The notes beneath the pieces were generated by a model. It was not told the DNA's origin. It worked only from the letters and a program-made list of their open reading frames with translations, and searched no databases. This document shows, piece after piece, positions 55,173-63,192 of a stretch of 64,000 nt of DNA (its first letter is position 1; each line of letters opens with the position of its first letter). A program made the translations under genes and the position numbers. Source of the stretch: Bacteroidales bacterium (GTDB taxonomy: Bacteria; Bacteroidota; Bacteroidia; Bacteroidales; UBA932); contig JAFZRV010000004.1 of NCBI GenBank assembly GCA_017619655.1, positions 1 through 64,000 of the forward strand. The letters are read 5' to 3'.

Positions 55173-56363
55173 ATGTATAACGATTTTCAAAAGTATCTGG
55201 AAGCCGAGCTTCAGTCGATCCGCGAAGCCGGCTTGTACAAGGAGGAGCGTGTCATCACCTCCGCCCAGCAGGCAGCCATCAAGGTAGCCCCCGGCAAGGA
55301 TGTCCTGAATTTCTGCGCCAACAACTACCTCGGCCTGGCCAACAGCAAGGAGCTCGTGGAAGCGGCCAAGCAGGCCCTCGACACCCACGGCTACGGCATG
55401 TCGTCCGTCCGCTTCATCTGCGGCACCGGTGACCTCCACAAAGAGCTGGAGAAGAAGATCTCCGAGTTCTTCGGCACGGAAGACGCCATCCTCTACGCCT
55501 CCTGCTTCGACGCCAACGGCGGTGTGTTCGAACCGCTGCTCGACGAGCACGACGCCATCATCTCCGACGCCCTGAACCACGCCTCCATCATCGACGGCGT
55601 GCGCCTGTGCAAGGCCCAGCGCTACCGCTACGCCAATGCCAACATGGAAGAACTGGAGAACTGCCTGAAGACGGCCCAGGCCCAGCGCCACCGCCTCATC
55701 GTGACCGACGGCGTGTTCTCGATGGACGGCAACGTCGCTCCGCTCGACCAGATCTACGCCCTGGCCACCAAGTACAACGCCATGGTGATGGTGGACGAGA
55801 GCCACTCCGCCGGCGTGGTCGGCAAGACGGGCCGCGGCACCACCGAGCAGTTCAACCTCCGCGGCAAGATCGAGATCCTCACCGGCACCCTCGGCAAGAG
55901 TTTCGGCGGCGCCGTGGGCGGCTTCACCACCGGCAAGAAGGAGATCATCGCCATGCTGCGCCAGCGTTCGCGCCCGTACCTGTTCTCCAACTCGATCCCG
56001 CCGATGATCGCTGCGGCCGGCATCAAGATGTTCGAGATGATGAGCGCCACCAACACGCTCCAGGACAAGCTCCACGCCAATACCGAATACTTCATCGGCC
56101 GCATGAAGGCCGCCGGCTTCGACATCAAGCCCACGCAGTCGGCCATCTGCGCCGTGATGCTCTACGACGCCCCGCTCTCGCAGAAGATGGCGGCACGCCT
56201 CCAGGAAGAGGGCATCTACGTCACCGGCTTCTACTATCCGGTGGTCCCGAAGGGACAGGCCCGCATCCGCGTCCAGGTTTCGGCCGGGCATGAAAAAGAG
56301 CACCTCGACAAATGTGTCGAGGCCTTCACCAAGATCGGAAAAGAACTTGGGGTGATCAAATAA
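55173..56363 (+). CDS. kbl: 2-amino-3-ketobutyrate CoA ligase (glycine C-acetyltransferase)
   Basis: Kbl cleaves 2-amino-3-ketobutyrate with CoA to glycine and acetyl-CoA, the second step of threonine breakdown. The 396-residue alpha-oxoamine synthase has the PLP lysine Lys242 in GTLGKSFGGAVGG, the DESHSAGVVG loop (residues 208-217), and NNYLGLANS near the start. Related enzymes include serine palmitoyltransferase and BioF, but the sequence and the presence of threonine dehydrogenase at 22 kb favour Kbl. It ends at a strong terminator. Confidence 0.92.
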   Translation: MYNDFQKYLEAELQSIREAGLYKEERVITSAQQAAIKVAPGKDVLNFCANNYLGLANSKELVEAAKQALDTHGYGMSSVRFICGTGDLHKELEKKISEFFGTEDAILYASCFDANGGVFEPLLDEHDAIISDALNHASIIDGVRLCKAQRYRYANANMEELENCLKTAQAQRHRLIVTDGVFSMDGNVAPLDQIYALATKYNAMVMVDESHSAGVVGKTGRGTTEQFNLRGKIEILTGTLGKSFGGAVGGFTTGKKEIIAMLRQRSRPYLFSNSIPPMIAAAGIKMFEMMSATNTLQDKLHANTEYFIGRMKAAGFDIKPTQSAICAVMLYDAPLSQKMAARLQEEGIYVTGFYYPVVPKGQARIRVQVSAGHEKEHLDKCVEAFTKIGKELGVIK

Positions 56364-56392
56364 AAAAAGCCGGCTTCACAGCCGGCTTTTTT
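56362..56392. terminator. Bidirectional terminator after kbl
   Basis: A run of A, GCCGGC, loop TTCACA, GCCGGC and six T. It directly overlaps the kbl stop and can also serve tsf on the other strand. Confidence 0.9.
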
Positions 56393-56394
56393 AT

Positions 56395-56420
56395 CGTCAT
56401 GCCCGGCTCGACCGGGCATC
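56395..56420 (-). repeat. Dispersed 26-bp palindromic element, copy 3
   Basis: Read on the minus strand: GAT, arms GCCCGG and CCGGGC around loop TCGAG, ATGACG. On the plus strand six T follow closely, so this copy may also work as a second terminator between kbl and tsf. Confidence 0.75.
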
Positions 56421-56424
56421 TTTT

Positions 56425-57423
56425 TTAGTCATCGGTGAGGGAGAAGCGGTAGAAGGCAAGGACCTTGGTATCCTTGTCGGCAGCGGCGAGGACGTCCTTC
56501 ACAGGGGTCTTGCCGTCGCCCATCTGGTACTCCTGCTGCTCCAGGGTGCTCTCTTTGAAGAACTTCTGGACGCGGCCGGCGGCGATGTTCTGGATCATCT
56601 GCTCGGGCAGGTTGGCTGCCTTCTCGGCAGAAACCTTGGCGATGATCTCGCGGGCCTTGTCGGCCATCTCCTTCGTGAGCCAACCCTTGGCGGTGTTGCT
56701 TTCGATGTGGTCTTCGCTGTCGCAGTGAGCCGGGTTGATGCCGGCCTTCTTGAGGGCGTTCTCCACAGCCTTGCGCACCTGCTCTTCCTTGGTCTTCTCG
56801 ATGGCGACCTGGCGCTCTTTCTCGACGACCTCTGCCGGGCAGTCTTCAGCGGAGACGGACACCGGGTTCATGGTCACGACCTGGATGGCGATACCCTTGG
56901 CGAGTTCCTCGTCGATCTTTTTGTTGAAGGCCACGATGGCGCCGAGCTTACCGTTGGTGGTGTGGATATAGGAAGCCACGTAGGGAGCTTCGAGCTTGCC
57001 GTAGAAAGCGAGGGTGTGTTTCTCACCGCTCTTGCCGGTCTGCTGGGAGATGGCGTCTTCCACCGTCTCGCCGTTGGCGAGCTTGCAAGCCTTGAGGGCT
57101 TCGACGTCGGCCGGGCAGGCAGCGATGGCTGCATCGGCAATGGCGTCGGCCAGGGCCTGGAACTCGGCGTTCTGGGACACGAAGTCGGTCTCGCAGCCGA
57201 GGCAGACGAGGATACCCTTGCCGTCGGCCACGCGGGCCTTCACAGCACCTTCGGTGGTCTCGCGGTCAGCGCGCTTGGCGGCCACGAGCTTGCCCTTCTC
57301 ACGGATAATTTCCTGTGCGCGGTCGAAATCGCCTTCAGCCTCAACGAGGGCCTTCTTGCAATCCATCATGCCGGCACCGGTCATCTTGCGCAGTTTAGCG
57401 ACATCTAATGCTTTGATTTCCAT
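56425..57423 (-). CDS. tsf: Elongation factor Ts
   Basis: EF-Ts swaps GDP for GTP on EF-Tu. The 332-residue protein starts with the UBA-like domain VAKLRKMTGAGMMDCKKALVE and has the conserved CETDFVSQNAEF core element and two dimerisation subdomains. It follows rpsB by 19 bp, the near-universal order. Confidence 0.97.
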   Translation of the reverse strand: MEIKALDVAKLRKMTGAGMMDCKKALVEAEGDFDRAQEIIREKGKLVAAKRADRETTEGAVKARVADGKGILVCLGCETDFVSQNAEFQALADAIADAAIAACPADVEALKACKLANGETVEDAISQQTGKSGEKHTLAFYGKLEAPYVASYIHTTNGKLGAIVAFNKKIDEELAKGIAIQVVTMNPVSVSAEDCPAEVVEKERQVAIEKTKEEQVRKAVENALKKAGINPAHCDSEDHIESNTAKGWLTKEMADKAREIIAKVSAEKAANLPEQMIQNIAAGRVQKFFKESTLEQQEYQMGDGKTPVKDVLAAADKDTKVLAFYRFSLTDD

Positions 57424-57442
57424 GGTGTGCTACGGTTAAGGG

Positions 57443-58267
57443 TTACTCTTCGTTCTTGGGTTCAGCGGCAGCTTCGGGAGCAGCTTCAGCCTTCGGGGTA
57501 GCGGCCTTGCGGGGACGCTTGGCGACGGGAGCGGCTTCTTCCTTGGCGGGAGCCTCATCTTTCTCTTTTTCCTTCTCGATCCTGCGCTCTTCCAGACCTT
57601 CGGCAACGGCGTTGCACAGGGTCTCGGTGATGAGCTGGATGGATTTAGCCGCATCGTCATTGGCCGGAATCACATAATCAATCGTGGTCGGGTCGCAACA
57701 TGTATCAACCATTGCGATAACGGGGATGTTCAGACGATTGGCTTCGCGGACGGCGTTGATCTCTTTCTGGACGTCCACGACGAAGATAGCGGAAGGAAGG
57801 CGGTTGAGGTCGGCGATGGAACCGAGGTTCTTCTCGAGTTTCGCACGCTGGCGCGAGATCTGGAGACGCTCGCGTTTGGCCAGGGTTTCAAAGGTACCGT
57901 CGGTCATCATCTTGTCGATGGTGTTCATCTTCTTGACGGCCTTGCGGATGGTGGGGAAGTTGGTGAGCATGCCACCGGCCCAGCGCTCGGTCACATACGG
58001 CATGTTGACCTTCTGTGCGCACTCCGCGACGATATCCTTGGCCTGTTTCTTGGTGGCCACGAACAGGATCTTGCGGCCTGCATGGGCAAGCTGCTTCATC
58101 ACGTTCGCTGCCTCGTCTATCTTGACGACAGTTTTATGCAGGTCGATGATGTGGATCCCGTTTTTCTCCATGAAGATATACGGAGCCATTTTGGGATTCC
58201 ATTTCCGCTTCAAGTGACCGAAGTGGACACCTGCATCGAGTAAGTCTTGGAAATTGGTTCTAGACAT
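57443..58267 (-). CDS. rpsB: 30S ribosomal protein S2
   Basis: S2 is among the last proteins to join the small subunit. The 274-residue protein has the start LLDAGVHFGHLKRKWNPKM and the conserved FVDTCCDPTTIDYVIPANDD-like block (VDTCCDPTTIDYVIP). A tail of about 45 residues rich in Ala, Pro, Glu and Lys follows the core. A 163-bp leader containing several hairpins separates it from rpsI. Confidence 0.97.
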   Translation of the reverse strand: MSRTNFQDLLDAGVHFGHLKRKWNPKMAPYIFMEKNGIHIIDLHKTVVKIDEAANVMKQLAHAGRKILFVATKKQAKDIVAECAQKVNMPYVTERWAGGMLTNFPTIRKAVKKMNTIDKMMTDGTFETLAKRERLQISRQRAKLEKNLGSIADLNRLPSAIFVVDVQKEINAVREANRLNIPVIAMVDTCCDPTTIDYVIPANDDAAKSIQLITETLCNAVAEGLEERRIEKEKEKDEAPAKEEAAPVAKRPRKAATPKAEAAPEAAAEPKNEE

Positions 58268-58274
58268 TGTTTGG

Positions 58275-58414
58275 TTTTTTAATTTTTTGTTTTTCTCTTT
58301 TCTTCAATTCGGAGTAGCGGCTTCAGGCCGGTCTCCTGAATTTTCCGCAGCTGAACAAATGGAGGGTAGCCGGTAACGGATCCCTTCGTTTTGGATTCAG
58401 GCTGTGCAAATGTA
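58275..58414 (-). promoter_or_regulatory. Candidate rpsB leader RNA with its own -7 box
   Basis: The 163-bp gap between rpsI and rpsB starts with TACATTTG (58407-58414, minus strand). The leader holds a CGGC-CTGAA-GCCG hairpin and a longer pairing of CCTGAA with TTCAGG. A long unconserved A-rich tract lies before the rpsB ATG. Such leaders often bind S2 for feedback control. Confidence 0.5.
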
Positions 58415-58430
58415 AATCAGTGTCAAGCGA

Positions 58431-58820
58431 CTAACGTTTGCTGAACTGGAAGCGTCTGCGAGCACCAGGCTGGCCCGGTTTCTTACGCTCGACTTCGCGG
58501 GCGTCGCGGGTCATGAAACCGTTCGACTTCAGGACGGGGCGGTAAGCTTCGGCGTCGACCTTGCAGAGAGCGCGGGCGATGCCAAGGCGGATGGCCTCAG
58601 CCTGACCCTTGATACCGCCACCGTCGACGTTGATCTTGAGATCGAACTGGCCGAGGGTGTTGGTCAGGGCGAGCGGCTGGTTCACGATATACCGCAGCGT
58701 GTCTTCCTTGAAGTATTCGTCGAGGGGACGGTCGTTGACGGTGATATTGCCGGAACCGGTGTTCAAATAGACGCGAGCAACTGCTGATTTACGTCTTCCA
58801 AGGGCGTTGATTACTTCCAT
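58431..58820 (-). CDS. rpsI: 30S ribosomal protein S9
   Basis: S9 reaches the P-site tRNA with its C-terminal tail. The 129-residue protein starts [19 protein letters not shown] and ends with the basic [18 protein letters not shown]. It is coupled to rplM, 9 bp upstream. Confidence 0.98.
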   Translation of the reverse strand: MEVINALGRRKSAVARVYLNTGSGNITVNDRPLDEYFKEDTLRYIVNQPLALTNTLGQFDLKINVDGGGIKGQAEAIRLGIARALCKVDAEAYRPVLKSNGFMTRDAREVERKKPGQPGARRRFQFSKR

Positions 58821-58829
58821 TACTCTGTC

Positions 58830-59282
58830 TTAAATTTCGTTTAACGTGAGGGGTTTGGGTTGCTGGGCTTCGTGCGGGTGCTCCGGTCCTGCATACACAT
58901 AGACGTTGCGGAACAGCTCTGCACCGAGGCGGTTCTTCGGAAGCATTCCCTTGATGGCATGCTCCACGACAAAGGTCGGCTTGCGATCGAACATATCCTT
59001 GGGCGTAGCGAAACGCTGGCCTCCCGGATAACCGGTGTGGCGAACGTACACTTTGTCCGTCAGCTTCTTGCCCGTGAGGCGGATCTTGTCGGCGTTGACG
59101 ATGATGACGTTGTCACCACAGTCCACGTGCGGCGTGTAGTCCGGTTTGTTCTTGCCACGGAGGACAAGGGCAACGCGGGAAGCGAGACGACCCAGCACCT
59201 GATCGGTCGCATCAATAACGTACCATTCTTTCTTGACGGTACCGCTATTGGCGGAAATGGTCTTGTAGCTTAAAGTGTCCAC
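58830..59282 (-). CDS. rplM: 50S ribosomal protein L13
   Basis: L13 is an early assembly protein of the large subunit. The 150-residue protein begins at GTG 59282 (MDTLSYKTISANSGT), the start expected for the family. It has the hallmark blocks LGRLASRVALVLRGKNKP, HVDCGDNVIIVNADK and KGMLPKNRLG. It has its own promoter and a leader with a G+C-rich hairpin at the 5' end. Confidence 0.97.
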   Translation of the reverse strand: MDTLSYKTISANSGTVKKEWYVIDATDQVLGRLASRVALVLRGKNKPDYTPHVDCGDNVIIVNADKIRLTGKKLTDKVYVRHTGYPGGQRFATPKDMFDRKPTFVVEHAIKGMLPKNRLGAELFRNVYVYAGPEHPHEAQQPKPLTLNEI

Positions 59283-59323
59283 TTTGTTGATTTTTAGGTT
59301 AATACTGTAAATTTGTTGCGATT

Positions 59324-59340
59324 CCCCGCTTTTTTGGGGG
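59324..59340 (-). promoter_or_regulatory. Leader hairpin ahead of rplM
   Basis: CCCC (59324-59327) and GGGGG (59336-59340) pair around a T-rich loop, right at the predicted transcript start and about 42 bases upstream of the rplM GTG. Position and size fit a short L13-binding leader, as described for Bacteroidia. Confidence 0.5.
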
Positions 59341-59343
59341 CTG

Positions 59344-59374
59344 CAAATTTACGAATAATTTTCTCTCCGGCAAA
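59344..59374 (-). promoter_or_regulatory. Promoter of rplM-rpsI-rpsB-tsf
   Basis: On the minus strand TTTG (59371-59374) and TAAATTTG (59344-59351) are 19 bp apart, an excellent match. The promoter overlaps the last codons of lpxK. Confidence 0.8.
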
Positions 59375-60398
59375 TTAATTTTGCGAAAGAGCCTTCTTCC
59401 TCAGGACTTTGGAACTTCGTTTCGATGGGAATATAGAACAAACGGGTGCGCACTTCCGCGCCCAGGCGGGTGCATCCGAGCAGGCGCATGGCGTCTTTTT
59501 CGGTGGTCAGCAGCACGGTCCGGGGATGACGGAGGGCATAGCGCCGCAGGAAGCGCTGGTCGCGCCGCGAGAAGGCGTGGTGGTCGCCGTAGCGCTTGTG
59601 CTCGATGTGCGGATAGAGGTCGACGAGGTGCACGCGCAGCGGACGGTCGTCGGCCACGCCCGAAAAAAGAAAGGCCTCTTTGGAATAGAGATAGCGGGCG
59701 TCCGCCTCGTCGGGGAAGACGGGCTTCGGCGCGTCGTATTGGATCGAGGTGAAATAAAGCGGCTGTTCGGGGCGCAGGTGCAGGTTCCGGCGCATCTGCT
59801 CGCGGTCCCAGTCGTCCACCAGCTTCGGCGTCTTGGTGACCAGCACGGCGTCGGCGCGGCCCATTTGCTCGGGCAGGTCGCGCAGGCGGCCGATGGGCAG
59901 CAGTTCGTCGTCGAAGACGGGGCGGTTGTAGTCGACCAGCAGCAGGCTCCGGGCGGGCTGCAGCTTGCGATACTGGAAGCCGTCGTCGAGCAGGATGATG
60001 TCGGGACGCTGCGCCTCGGGCAGGGCCAGCAGCTGCGACACGCCGTGGTTGCGGTTCTTGTCGACCGCCACCAGCACGTCGGGAAACTTGCGTTTGATCT
60101 GCAGGGGCTCGTCGCCCACCAGCGAAGCGGAGTCCGTGGGCTCGACGAGGCGGAAGCCCCGGCTTTTGCGCTTGTAGCCCCGCGAGAGCACCGCCACGCG
60201 CCGGTCTTCGCGCAGCAGGGCGCAGAGATATTCCGTCAAGGGGGTCTTGCCCGTGCCGCCCGCCGTGAGGTTGCCCACGGAAATCACCGGCACTGAGTGC
60301 CGAACGCTCTGGCGGCGGCCACGGTCATAGGCGGCGTTGCGCAGCTTGAGCGCCAGCCAGTACGGGAAAAGGATCGCGCGGCTCAGCTTCATCCCCAT
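59349..60398 (-). CDS. lpxK: Tetraacyldisaccharide 4'-kinase
   Basis: LpxK phosphorylates lipid A precursor at the 4' position, on the inner membrane. The 349-residue protein has an N-terminal membrane-associated helix and the P-loop AGGTGKT (residues 46-52), then the catalytic LLDDGFQYRKL-type motif (IILLDDGFQ) and VTKTPK. It overlaps the dusB stop; ATG 60398 or ATG 60392 are both possible starts. lpxH, an earlier pathway gene, is at 48.7 kb. Confidence 0.93.
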   Translation of the reverse strand: MGMKLSRAILFPYWLALKLRNAAYDRGRRQSVRHSVPVISVGNLTAGGTGKTPLTEYLCALLREDRRVAVLSRGYKRKSRGFRLVEPTDSASLVGDEPLQIKRKFPDVLVAVDKNRNHGVSQLLALPEAQRPDIILLDDGFQYRKLQPARSLLLVDYNRPVFDDELLPIGRLRDLPEQMGRADAVLVTKTPKLVDDWDREQMRRNLHLRPEQPLYFTSIQYDAPKPVFPDEADARYLYSKEAFLFSGVADDRPLRVHLVDLYPHIEHKRYGDHHAFSRRDQRFLRRYALRHPRTVLLTTEKDAMRLLGCTRLGAEVRTRLFYIPIETKFQSPEEEGSFAKLICRRENYS

Positions 60399-61363
60399 AC
60401 CTCCGCGATTCTGTCGAGCGTCGCGTAGAGCTCCGCCGGGTCGGTCGAGGTCACCAGCTTCAAGCGCGTCTCCTTAAAGTTCTCAAGTCCCTTGAAATAG
60501 CAGCTGAGGTGGCGGCGCATCTCGAAGATTCCCCTTCGTTCGTCCTTGAGTTCCAGCGATTTGGCCAAGTGCCGCTTCGCCAGGTCCACGCGCTCGCGCA
60601 CGCTCATGGGCGGCAGGAGCTCACCCGTGGCCAGGTAATGCTTCACCTCCCGGAAGATCCAGGGGTGACCGAAGCTGGCCCGGCCGATCATGATGCTGTC
60701 GACGCCGTAGCGGTCGAAGGCTTCCTTCGCGCCTTCGGGCGTGGTGATGTCGCCGTTGCCGATGATGGGAATGTGCATGCGCGGGTTGCGCTTTACCGCC
60801 CCGATCAGGGTCCAGTCGGCGCTGCCTTTATACATTTGTGCGCGTGTGCGCCCGTGAATCGTGAGGGCGGCGATGCCCGCATCCTGCAGGCGCTCGGCCA
60901 GCTCCACGATGATCTTGCTGTCTTCGTCCCAACCCAGACGGGTCTTGACGGTGACGGGCAGCTTCACGGCCTCGACCACCCGGCGCGTAATCTCGACCAT
61001 CACGTCGGGATAGCGCATCATGCCGCTGCCGGCGCCGCGGCGCGCGATCTTGTTGACGGGGCAGCCGAAATTGATGTCAATCAGGTCGGGTCGGGCTTCT
61101 TCGGCCCGGACGGCGGCCTCCACCATGGCGTCGGGAATGTGACCGTAGATCTGGATGCCGATGGGGCGCTCCTCGTCGCTCACCTGCATCTTGGCGATGG
61201 TCTTGGCGGCGTCGCGGATCAGCCCGTCCGACGAGATGAACTCCGTGTACATCATGTCGGCGCCGTACTGCTTGCAGATGTAGCGGAAGGAAGCGTCCGT
61301 GACGTCTTCCATCGGTGCGAGCAGGACCGGCCGTTCACCCAGGTCTATGTTTCCGATTTTCAC
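60389..61363 (-). CDS. dusB: tRNA-dihydrouridine synthase
   Basis: This FMN enzyme reduces uridines in tRNA D loops. The 324-residue TIM-barrel protein has the family blocks LAPMEDVTDASFR (residues 15-27), the catalytic cysteine Cys101 in NFGCPVNKI, and HGRTRAQMYKG. GTG 61363 gives the conserved start KIGNIDLGE; an earlier in-frame TTG region lacks conservation. A -7 box ends five bases before this GTG. The lpxK gene overlaps its stop. Confidence 0.92.
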   Translation of the reverse strand: MKIGNIDLGERPVLLAPMEDVTDASFRYICKQYGADMMYTEFISSDGLIRDAAKTIAKMQVSDEERPIGIQIYGHIPDAMVEAAVRAEEARPDLIDINFGCPVNKIARRGAGSGMMRYPDVMVEITRRVVEAVKLPVTVKTRLGWDEDSKIIVELAERLQDAGIAALTIHGRTRAQMYKGSADWTLIGAVKRNPRMHIPIIGNGDITTPEGAKEAFDRYGVDSIMIGRASFGHPWIFREVKHYLATGELLPPMSVRERVDLAKRHLAKSLELKDERRGIFEMRRHLSCYFKGLENFKETRLKLVTSTDPAELYATLDRIAEVWG

Positions 61364-61367
61364 GCCG

Positions 61368-61375
61368 CAAAGATA
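61368..61375 (-). promoter_or_regulatory. -7 box of dusB, implying a leaderless mRNA
   Basis: TATCTTTG lies directly upstream of the dusB GTG (61363), leaving about five bases. A CAA (TTG) at 61400-61402 is 24 bp away, slightly long for a -33 box. Confidence 0.5.
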
Positions 61376-61377
61376 AT

Positions 61378-61408
61378 AAAAAAGGGTTGCCCTTGCGAGC
61401 AACCCTTT
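61378..61408 (-). terminator. Terminator of the SusC/SusD operon
   Basis: Read on the minus strand: AAAGGGTTGC, an 8-base loop, GCAACCC and a run of T. It lies between the susD stop and the dusB promoter. Confidence 0.85.
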
Positions 61409-61424
61409 CTTATTGGATGAAATC

Positions 61425-63173
61425 CTACCAACCAGGGTTCTGGCCGATGGCAGGGTTCAGGTCGATCTGGCCCGACGGGATCGGAGCCAGGTACTGCTTG
61501 GCGCTGTACTGACGGCCGGTCTTGCCGTTGAGGGTGATGATGTAACCATTGGCGTCCAACGTCATCTTGGCGTGCTCGAAGTCGCCCAGCCATGCACCAC
61601 GGCACTGGTCCGGATACTTGGTCTGGTCGAGTTTGTCGAGCTGGTGCCAACGGATCATGCACCAGTAGCGGTCGTTGTTGTCGAACATCAGTTCAACGCG
61701 GCGCTCGCGGCGGACCTCCCAGATCAGGTTGCTGACACCCATGTTGTTCTTCGGGTCAGCAGCGGGGGAAGCGGTCAGGTGCGGCATGCCCACGCGGTCG
61801 CGGAGCAAGTTCACAGCGTTGACGGCACCACCGTTGTCACCGGTCTCGGCGCAAGCCTCGGCATAGTTGAGGATCACGTTGCCCAGCCAGAAGATCGGGG
61901 CGTCGGTCTCGGCACCGCCGATGGAGTTACGCAGGGTGGCGTTGGTGAAGGCAGGGTTGTCGAACTTCTGCACACCGTAGCCGGTGGAGGAAGTAGCTTC
62001 GGCACCGAGGCCATAGCGTTTGTAACCCACACCCGGATAGAGGAGCACATCGTCGATCTGCATGCCCAGACGAGGGTCGCGGACGGCCAGGACATCGCTG
62101 ATGTCGATGTTCCAGCTGCGGTCGTCGGCATACGGGTTCTTGCCACCGACCCAAGGCTCGAGACGACCGTGGTCGTTCTTGTCGAGTTTGGTGTTGGCGA
62201 GGCAGTTGCCGTCGAGGAACAGATAGGAATCGAAAGCGTCCTTGGTCATACCGTTGGTCTGGGTAGAACCGCAGGTGTAGTCGATGGTACTGTGCGAGAG
62301 AATGCCCTGGACATATTTCTTGTACATGATCATCTCCTTGGTAGCGGCGGAATTGGCCAGGTCGAAGGAGTTGTAGACAGCCTTGTAGTCCTTGCTCAGC
62401 GCATAGTTGCTGTTGTTCATGATAGCCTGGGAAGCGGTCTTGCACTCAGTGAGGAACTTCGTGGCGCGGCTTTCGTCAGCGGCTTTCTGGCCGTCGGCGG
62501 CGCTGCGGTACTTGCAGAAGGTACCTTCATAGAGGCAGATTTCGGACTTGATGGCCTGAGCCACGGCGTTGTTGTAAGCCGTGCGGGAGTTCGCGTTGTA
62601 GCTGATGTTGGCCACGGCGAAGTTCAGGTCTTCCAGAACCTTGTCCATGACGGCGTCACGATCCTGACGGGGACCGAAGAGGATGTCTTCGTCGGTCACG
62701 TCGAGGGCGTGGTCCACCCAGTAGCAGTCACCGAAGGTGCGGACGAGGCAGTAGTGCTGCCAAGCGCGGTACAGGCGGGCGATGCCCTCCCAGTTGGCCT
62801 TGGCGGTGGCGCTCATCGACTCGATGCCCGGCAGGGCCTCGATCAGGATGTTGGCGCGGCGGATTTCCGTATAGCAGGAGTTCCAGGTGCTGTTGGTTGC
62901 ACTGACGGACGTGAAGTTCCATTCGGAGTAACCGGTCGGCGTCTGGTTGTCGTTCAGCGTCGGGAAGTAGAAGGTACCATACGAACCGCTGTTGCCGTAG
63001 CCGGCCCACTCGTTATAGAAGTAGTTGGCATACAGTTCCACGTTCGTTTCGCTGGTGAAGTAGTTGGATTTCGTGAAGGAGGTGTAAGGGTCTCCGTTCA
63101 GAATCTCCTTGACGCAGGAAGTGAGCGTAAGGCTCAGAAGGACTGCAGAAAGTATGATGGTGATTTTTTTCAT
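61425..63173 (-). CDS. SusD/RagB-like nutrient-binding lipoprotein
   Basis: SusD proteins cap a SusC channel in the outer membrane and catch oligosaccharides or peptides. This 582-residue protein has a lipoprotein signal ending at Cys20 (LTSC). It has an N-terminal TPR-type domain with the typical EIRRANILIEAL and AYRAWQHYCLVRTFGD-type blocks, and the C-terminal NLIWEVRRERRVELMFDNNDRYW. It follows its SusC partner by 19 bp. The substrate is unknown as no degrading enzyme is in view. Confidence 0.93.
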   Translation of the reverse strand: MKKITIILSAVLLSLTLTSCVKEILNGDPYTSFTKSNYFTSETNVELYANYFYNEWAGYGNSGSYGTFYFPTLNDNQTPTGYSEWNFTSVSATNSTWNSCYTEIRRANILIEALPGIESMSATAKANWEGIARLYRAWQHYCLVRTFGDCYWVDHALDVTDEDILFGPRQDRDAVMDKVLEDLNFAVANISYNANSRTAYNNAVAQAIKSEICLYEGTFCKYRSAADGQKAADESRATKFLTECKTASQAIMNNSNYALSKDYKAVYNSFDLANSAATKEMIMYKKYVQGILSHSTIDYTCGSTQTNGMTKDAFDSYLFLDGNCLANTKLDKNDHGRLEPWVGGKNPYADDRSWNIDISDVLAVRDPRLGMQIDDVLLYPGVGYKRYGLGAEATSSTGYGVQKFDNPAFTNATLRNSIGGAETDAPIFWLGNVILNYAEACAETGDNGGAVNAVNLLRDRVGMPHLTASPAADPKNNMGVSNLIWEVRRERRVELMFDNNDRYWCMIRWHQLDKLDQTKYPDQCRGAWLGDFEHAKMTLDANGYIITLNGKTGRQYSAKQYLAPIPSGQIDLNPAIGQNPGW

Positions 63174-63192
63174 ATTCGTAGACCTTTAGATG

